Below, piece by piece: positions 58,259 to 64,000 of a stretch of 64,000 nucleotides of DNA. The stretch comes from Sarcocystis neurona. Taxonomy: Eukaryota > Apicomplexa > Conoidasida > Eucoccidiorida > Sarcocystidae. The notes under the pieces were generated by a model. That model did no database searches, was not told the DNA's origin, and saw only the letters and a program-made list of their open reading frames with translations. The position numbers were made by a program, and so were the translations under genes. Location of the stretch: the NCBI GenBank assembly GCA_000727475.1, contig KL647295.1, forward strand, positions 807,985 through 871,984, read 5' to 3'. Every line of letters begins with the position of its first letter. The stretch's first letter is position 1.

Positions 58259-60654
58259 TAAAACACTACGCAGGCCAGCCAAGCTTGACTCCTCCAACGC
58301 GAAAAACCCTTCCATCTACTGGGGCAGCTGTAAAGGCACCTGCGGCTGGTAAGCCGTCTCCGGCTGCTGCTACAGCTGCTAAGACGGCGGCTGCAGCTGG
58401 TAAGCCACCTGCTTCAGTTGGTAGGCCGTCTCTTCTTGCGGGGAAGGTACCTGCAAGAGCTGCTGCACCAGCAAAGACGAGTGCCACGGTTACTGGAGAG
58501 GGGGAAGGAAAGGAGAGTGGAACGGTTGTTCGATTACAACAAGCGGCCGGGAAAGGCACAGAGGACAGAACAGCAGAAAGTAAACCGAAAGTAGGTGCGT
58601 TCCGGGTGCGCACGAGTGCTGAAGGCACAAAAAAACAAGAGGCAGGAACTACGCAGCAGCAGGAGGGCACGGCAGTGCGATTGCTGACAGGGCGAGCGCC
58701 AGGGGAGAAAGCCACACCAACAGAGGAAGTAGCAGAAACAAAACCAGGAGAGAAGGTGTCACCAGCTGCTAAGCCGCTCGCGAAGCTGCCCAGGAAGTCG
58801 CCGCCTGCAACGCCAACCAAAGCAGCGCCAACAGCAGCAGAAGCAGGAGCAGGCGAAAAGAAGGAAAGGGACGAAGGAGCAACTCCGAAGCCTCAACCGA
58901 AGCTAGTCAAGAAGTCGCCTCCAGCGACAGTGTTGAAGACAGCACCACCAGCAGCAGAAGCAGGAGCAGGGGAGACGAAGGAAGCGGTGGAAGCGGCAGC
59001 TCCGAAGTCTCAGCCAAAGCTAGTCAAGAAGTCGCCGCCTGCGACACTGCCCAAGACAGCAGCGGCAACAGAAGCAGGAGAGAAGAAGGAAGGGGAGGAA
59101 GCGGCAGCTCCGAAGCCTCAGCCGAAGTTGGTCAAGAAGTCGCCCCCTGCTACTCTGCAAAAGGCGGCAGCAGCAGCAGCAAAGGCGGCAAAGGGGAAGG
59201 AAGGAGAGGAAACGAGGGATGTTAAAGTAGAAGAAAGGGAAGGAAAAGATAGGGGCGAGGCCGTAGCGAAGAAGGAAGAAGAAGCAGCAGATAAGGGGGG
59301 GGCAGCGCCTGCAGGGGATGACGAAAAGACTAAGAAAGCTCCTCCTTCTGTACTAGATTCGCGCAAGTCCACGGTGGCGAAGAAAGCCGCACTCGAAGCA
59401 GGCAAGCCAGCTGCCGCTGTAGCAAAAACCGAGGGTCTTCAACAGCAGCAGGAGGGAAAGCAGGAAGCAGAGAAACCGCGAACAAAGGCAGCGCCAGTAT
59501 TTCCAGCAGCAAAGGGGGTCGGCAAAGCACCAGCCACGGCAGCGGAAGCCGCAGTAGAAACAGCAGGCCCAGCACAAGCAGCAGAAGAGCCGAAAGCGGA
59601 CGAAGCACCCAAATTGGAGGGAGCGGCGAAACAGGTGGAAGCAAGTAAGGCGGCAAAGCAGGAGGAGAAAGATGCGAAGGCTGTTGCAGCAAAGCGGAGT
59701 CAACCAGGACCGACAGCAGCCACTAAAGGAGGCACAACAGCATCAAAGGCGGGCGCAGTAACGACAGGAGCGAAGCCAGTGCCAGCGAAAGCCGTAAAGG
59801 AAACGCCAGCGAAAGGGGGGTCCACGCCGGCTGCTGCTGGTCCAAGTAAGACAGATGCAAAAACGGGTGCAACAGACTTGAAAGAAACACAAGTGGAGGC
59901 AGCATCCGAAGTAGCTAAAAAACGGGAAACGAACGTTGTCTCGAAAGCGGCTGCTGCTGAGGGAAAAGCAACAGCAGTGGGGAAGGACGAGAAGAAGGAG
60001 GGTCAGGCTGGGTTGAAAAAGAAAGGTGAAGCGAAAGATGCTTTGAAGGAGGACGCGAAGAAACCAGGCATCGGAGCGCGTGCAGCTACGCCTGCTGCTG
60101 CTGTTGCAGAGAAAAAGGCAGCCGAGGGAAAAGCTGCAAAGCAGGGACCACCACCGAAGCGAGTGGTAACGAAGAAAGGTGCACCGACAGCAGGGGCAAC
60201 AGCGGCAGCACCAGGATTGAAGAAGGCGAAGGCTGCTGTTTTGAGGAAGGAGAAGATGGACGAGGGAGGGGACGCGGATACGGCCGGGCAGCCCGCAGCT
60301 AAGAAGTTGAAAACAGCAAAGAAAACCAAAGGAGAGTCTTCCACTGCCTCGTCGGGTTCAGAGGGGTCGAAGACGGGAAAGAAGATTGCGCGGGCTGCTA
60401 CAGGAGAAAAAGAGGCGGGAGCGGCAGACCAGAAACACGCCAAAGCAGCACCACGAAAACTTGTGAAGAAGAAAGGAGACACTACTGCTGGTGCGAAGAA
60501 ACCTCTGCCAAACCTGCGAAAGAAGGCTTCCCTGAAGGCACGCGGGACTTCTCCCACCACCCCAGCGGCAGCGGAGAAAGGTCTCACGGTGAGAGGAGAA
60601 GCACCTTTTCATGAAAGTAGAATTCCTCGTTATGCTAATATTAAGGATACGATG
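58259..60654 (+). CDS. Lys/Ala/Pro-rich repeat protein, large exon
   Basis: About 800 codons of low-complexity, highly basic sequence rich in Lys, Ala, Pro, Glu and Gly. It includes a tandem repeat built on PKLVKKSPPAT and basic clusters (such as KKLKTAKKTKG) that could be nuclear-localisation signals. Composition resembles linker-histone tails and other chromatin or nucleolar low-complexity proteins; function is not established. An ATG at 58243 opens the same frame and would be the start if the acceptor at 58258 is not used. The frame can run to a stop at 60771. The donor ATG|GTAAGA at 60655 instead joins the Gln/Glu-rich exon at 62629 in phase 0, and coding composition degrades after it. 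Confidence 0.75.
58768..59200 (+). repeat. In-frame tandem repeat, 117/117/108-base units
   Basis: The KSPPAT core recurs at codons starting 58783, 58900, 59017 and 59125, each followed by Lys/Ala and EAGxGEKKE-like sequence. Lengths are multiples of three, so copy number can change without breaking the frame. Confidence 0.88.
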
Positions 60655-62628
60655 GTAAGACTAACGCTCCACAGTAGTGACGAGGGTGCTCTTACGGCGC
60701 AGACAGCTACTGCTCGAAACAGGACCGAAAGGGACAAGGGGGACGCAGTCGGGTGGAAGTGTCTACAGTGAAAGCCCAGAGTCGCATGTTGAACTGCTGA
60801 TGACGGTCGAGCTGGAGAGGGAATCCCTGTCCGGTTTGGTCTCAGTCAGAGAAAACAACAGATTCAGCGTAGCGCCTGAATAACCTGAAGAACAGCAGCT
60901 CACGCATAGGGAGACATCTTCGTTACCCCTCTGCTTGTATGCGAAAAGCACCACAGCAGCAGTAGCGATATAGGGACGCGAGAAAGCAGAAGCGCGAAAC
61001 CGGTCACCTCATCAGTGTGTAAGTAGTATCCGGGGTTCATCAGGTATGTGTACATACTTTTCTTGCGTGTAGGTGTGTATCGCAAATGGGATAAAGGTAA
61101 TTCAGTGGTGTGGTATAGGCTTCAAGATGTAGGGATGTAACGGGAGGGAAGGGGGGACTGTGTGCAACGAGCAATTGTAGGTCTCACGCGGAGAGGCCAG
61201 GTGAGCGAACTGTCCACTTAGTTGGGGACTTCTTACGAGCTGTCCACCTGCATAAGATCGTGCAGAAAAACAGAGCGTAGCCCGAGACAGCACATGCGTG
61301 TAAGGAAAGGAGATACTGATCCGCCTTTATACATACAATGCATAGGCCGTGACTGCGTCACATATATATATATATATATGCTCTGAATGCGTCACATCTT
61401 GAGATTTGCCATGGCTGCCGGTTCGGAGGCGCTGACACCTGTCTTAATTAAATGTTTGTATGCGTCGAACAGTCCGCGACGAAGCACAGTGGCTGTGGTG
61501 AAGACATCAGCAGCACGAGTAACGCTGACGCAAAAACAGCCGCGTCAGACGCAGTAGCATCGGCGGCTTAGCAGGTGGCAGCATGAGGAATGGCAGCAGC
61601 AGCCGTAGCGCAGGAAACAGGGGCAGGAAAACGGATGCGGGGCTAGCTGCAGCGAAAACAGCACTGAAACCAGTAGCGAAGGGGGCCATAACAGAGTGAT
61701 GCAGGAAGTGGGACAGGAGTAGCACCAACAGAAGAAAGTGACACGGCCACAGCAAGGAAGCAGGATGAATGGTGTAGCAGATGCGGCAAAGACTTGGCAG
61801 TAGCACAGCAGCCGTTTCAAAATGCAACAGTAGCAGATGAAGTCAAATGAAGAATGTGCAAATCGTTCGCGTCGAATGTGTAAATGTGCCCTTACGTTAG
61901 CAGACCGCAGCGGCGTGTAAGTCCATGCATGTGATTATGCCTGTACATGCAGGAACACGTGTATACGTACAGTTGTAAGCGTGCAGGTAGATTCTCCGTA
62001 TAGAGACAGGCGCACAGGCGAATGTAAAAGTACTGAAGTAGCCTGCCGTGTGTTCTCCTTCTTCCGACGGCGTTGGACGTTAAGGATGTACAGCCATGTG
62101 TGTCTGGATCTTGCGACTCGTCGCGCATTTGCATCAGGGGCACGTACCAGTTTGCACAAAGCTTACAAGTGTATATATACATATGTACATATGCATATAT
62201 ATATATATATACATATATGGGTACGTATGTGCTGTACGTGCACGCAGTTAGACACATTTGTTTCCCGATGTGGACCCATCCCGTCCACATCCCATGCCGA
62301 AGGGCCGGTATCATCGCGCCACCGTACAAAAAAAGGCTTCACTGGCAAGCGACACACGTGCATACCAGTGCATGCGCGAGAGCGTGTCTGTCGCCAAGCA
62401 TTTGTACACGAACTCCGCCGTAACCAGAGAACCAGGTGTACACTCTATATATACACAATAGTATTTGTTGGTCGTTTTTGCGTATCACGACGTGCGCGAC
62501 CGTTACACTGTACACAGGTGTGCAGCTTTTAACCACCGCTGCTGCATCACATCGGGATTTGTGTATAGGGGCCAAGTCAGCATACGCTCGTAGAGAAGTG
62601 CGCAGACGCTTGTTTGTATGTTTCGCAG
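60655..62628. other. Probable intron of the Lys/Ala/Pro-rich gene
   Basis: It starts at GTAAGA and ends at TTTCGCAG. It contains a TA microsatellite (61361-61379), CAG-rich debris with stops in all frames (61500-61830), and a second TA tract (62191-62215). No exon was recognised. Confidence 0.55.
61361..61379. repeat. AT microsatellite
   Basis: TA alternation inside the probable intron. Confidence 0.85.
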
Positions 62629-63123
62629 CCACAGAAACCGGAGACCTCAGAGCAGCGCCAGGAGGGGAAGCCACTGGGGACGCAGGAGAAACCACGGCAG
62701 CAGCAGGAGGAGATACTGCGGCAGAAGCAGGAAGAAGAGAAGATGCAGAAACTGCAGGATGAAAAGATGCAGAAGCACGAGGAAGAGAAGCTGCAACAAC
62801 GGCAGAACGAAGAGATGGTGCAGCGGCAGCGGGAGAGAGCGCAGAAACAACAGAAAGAGAAGCTGCAACGGCAGGAGAAGCAGCAGGAAGAGACCCTACA
62901 GCATCGTCAGGAGGTACTGCTCCAACCTCAGCAGGTCGACTTGCAGCAGCGACAGGAGGGACTGCTGCAGCAGCATCCGGAAGAAAACGTACAGCAGCAG
63001 TGGGAGCAGGTGCAGGAGCAGCAGCGGGCGAAGAGGAAGGGGACTGCGAAGGAAAAGAGCATGAAGAAAGCGGACACTTTGTCGACGGACCGCCTGCCCG
63101 ATGTAATGTTACAGAGGAAAGAA
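62629..63123 (+). CDS. Gln/Glu-rich coiled-coil exon of the same gene
   Basis: 165 codons between the TTTCGCAG acceptor and the GAA|GTAAGC donor, both phase 0. The sequence is dominated by QQ, KEE, QRQ and LQ steps (for example QQEEILRQKQEEEKMQKLQD), which predicts a long coiled coil or helical rod. The end is less repetitive (TLSTDRLPDVMLQRKE). Linkage to the 58259 exon rests on matching phase and proximity. Confidence 0.7.
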
Positions 63124-63902
63124 GTAAGCACAGACCTAATAGATGAAGGCAGGAGCATATACGTATGTATAGCTAACCAGGAGCGTGCGTTTTAAATATA
63201 CATACATGCAGGGAGAAATATACATGTATATATACGTGTGTGTTGGTGCGTGGACTTCGATGGCTGTTAGGACATGTATTTCTTCGCGGGTTGCGTTCCC
63301 GTGAGTAGGCAGATGCAGCTGTACGAGGGGACGTCCTGACGTAAGAGCACTGCTCTAAACGCGCGCTTTTGTATGTGCTCGTATACCCCATTATACCTGT
63401 CTACGTACATACTTAAATCAAATGTTAGTCTGGTAATCGGTGAAGAGGACAGGTATGCAGCCACGTCATCTGCGCGGAGACTACTCGAAATAATTTGCTA
63501 TTACCGGTACCTCTACATTGTACACTTGTGTACACAGAGAGATTTGCTGATTCACATGTGTATACATATACATTGTATATATGTACATATATTTGTATGT
63601 ATGTATGTATGAGTGAATATAGGCATCGCCTGACATGTACGTATTTTCTTGGTATGTGGATGCGTGTGTGTCTGCAACAGATACACGTTGGTACATCAGG
63701 ATCTGCAGATAAGTGCCTGTTTGTGTGAAAATGCAACACGCATCTTCTTCCGTACTGAAGTCGTGCTTATCCTGGTAATGCAACCACTTGATTGCGTGCG
63801 TTGCTAACTACTTGTCTGGAGTGCATCTAGTTTCTGATTCTCACTATGTAGTACACTGCAGACAATTGTATACTATGTGTGTGTTGCTGCGTGTTGCTCA
63901 AG
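63124..63902. other. Probable intron
   Basis: AT/GT-rich sequence with TATATG words. Only short frames rich in Tyr, His and Ile, of the kind seen in other introns here. Confidence 0.5.
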
Positions 63903-64000
63903 TCGAAAGAGCAGGCGAGGAGAACAGAACTCAGTGAAGGGGCTGTGTCTCCTCCAGAAGCCTTTGGTCCTGCGGTGGTCGCCCCGAAGGACAGAGAGAC
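63903..64000 (+). CDS. Next exon, truncated by the window edge
   Basis: After TTGCTCAAG the phase 0 frame reads SKEQARRTELSEGAVSPPEA and stays open to the end. Composition matches the two preceding exons. Confidence 0.5.

Noticed and set aside
1..64000. tRNA, rRNA, CRISPR arrays, intact transposons or telomere-type TTTAGGG arrays
   Set aside because: I looked for tRNA loop motifs, conserved rRNA stretches, regular spacer arrays, transposase or reverse-transcriptase motifs and telomere repeats. None was convincing by eye.

Overview
This is eukaryotic nuclear DNA from an apicomplexan, most likely a coccidian of the Eimeria type. Three lines of evidence support this. Genes are split by many GT-AG introns. 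Long CAG/CTG triplet tracts encode runs of Gln and Ala in exons and also fill introns. One gene encodes a sperm-flagellum protein, as expected of a parasite with flagellated microgametes. Base composition is balanced. No rRNA, tRNA, CRISPR array or intact transposon was recognised. The genus is an inference from style and cannot be proved from this window.

Layout, left to right; every gene I could support is on the + strand. (1) 481-1592: the last exon of an AP-2 alpha-adaptin, covering hinge plus ear. (2) 5276-8222: a six-exon MNS1-like flagellar protein of 505 aa, followed by an unexplained open frame in the same frame after its stop. (3) 12200-13012: an unrecognised multi-pass membrane protein. 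(4) 20352-42268: a DDX42-type DEAD-box RNA helicase (SF3b-associated splicing family). Thirteen exons encode 1423 aa over 21.9 kb, and every junction keeps the reading frame. About 80 percent of the locus is intron, filled with alternating TG/TA/CG sequence, a minisatellite, and CAG or CTG triplet blocks. (5) 47996-48742: a candidate secreted cysteine-containing protein. (6) 58259-64000 and beyond: a Lys/Ala/Pro-rich protein with a 117-base internal repeat, spliced to a Gln/Glu-rich coiled coil and running off the right edge. Frame-compatible candidate exons upstream (52956-58012) may belong to it.

The genes are unrelated housekeeping or stage-specific functions (endocytosis, axoneme, splicing) rather than an operon-like system. 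The most unusual property is the DDX42 locus: intron sequence is itself triplet-rich and carries long open frames on both strands, so naive gene calling would produce many false proteins here. The remaining sequence holds degenerate tandem repeats, AT microsatellites and strand-biased pyrimidine-rich blocks, several of which lie just upstream of start codons.
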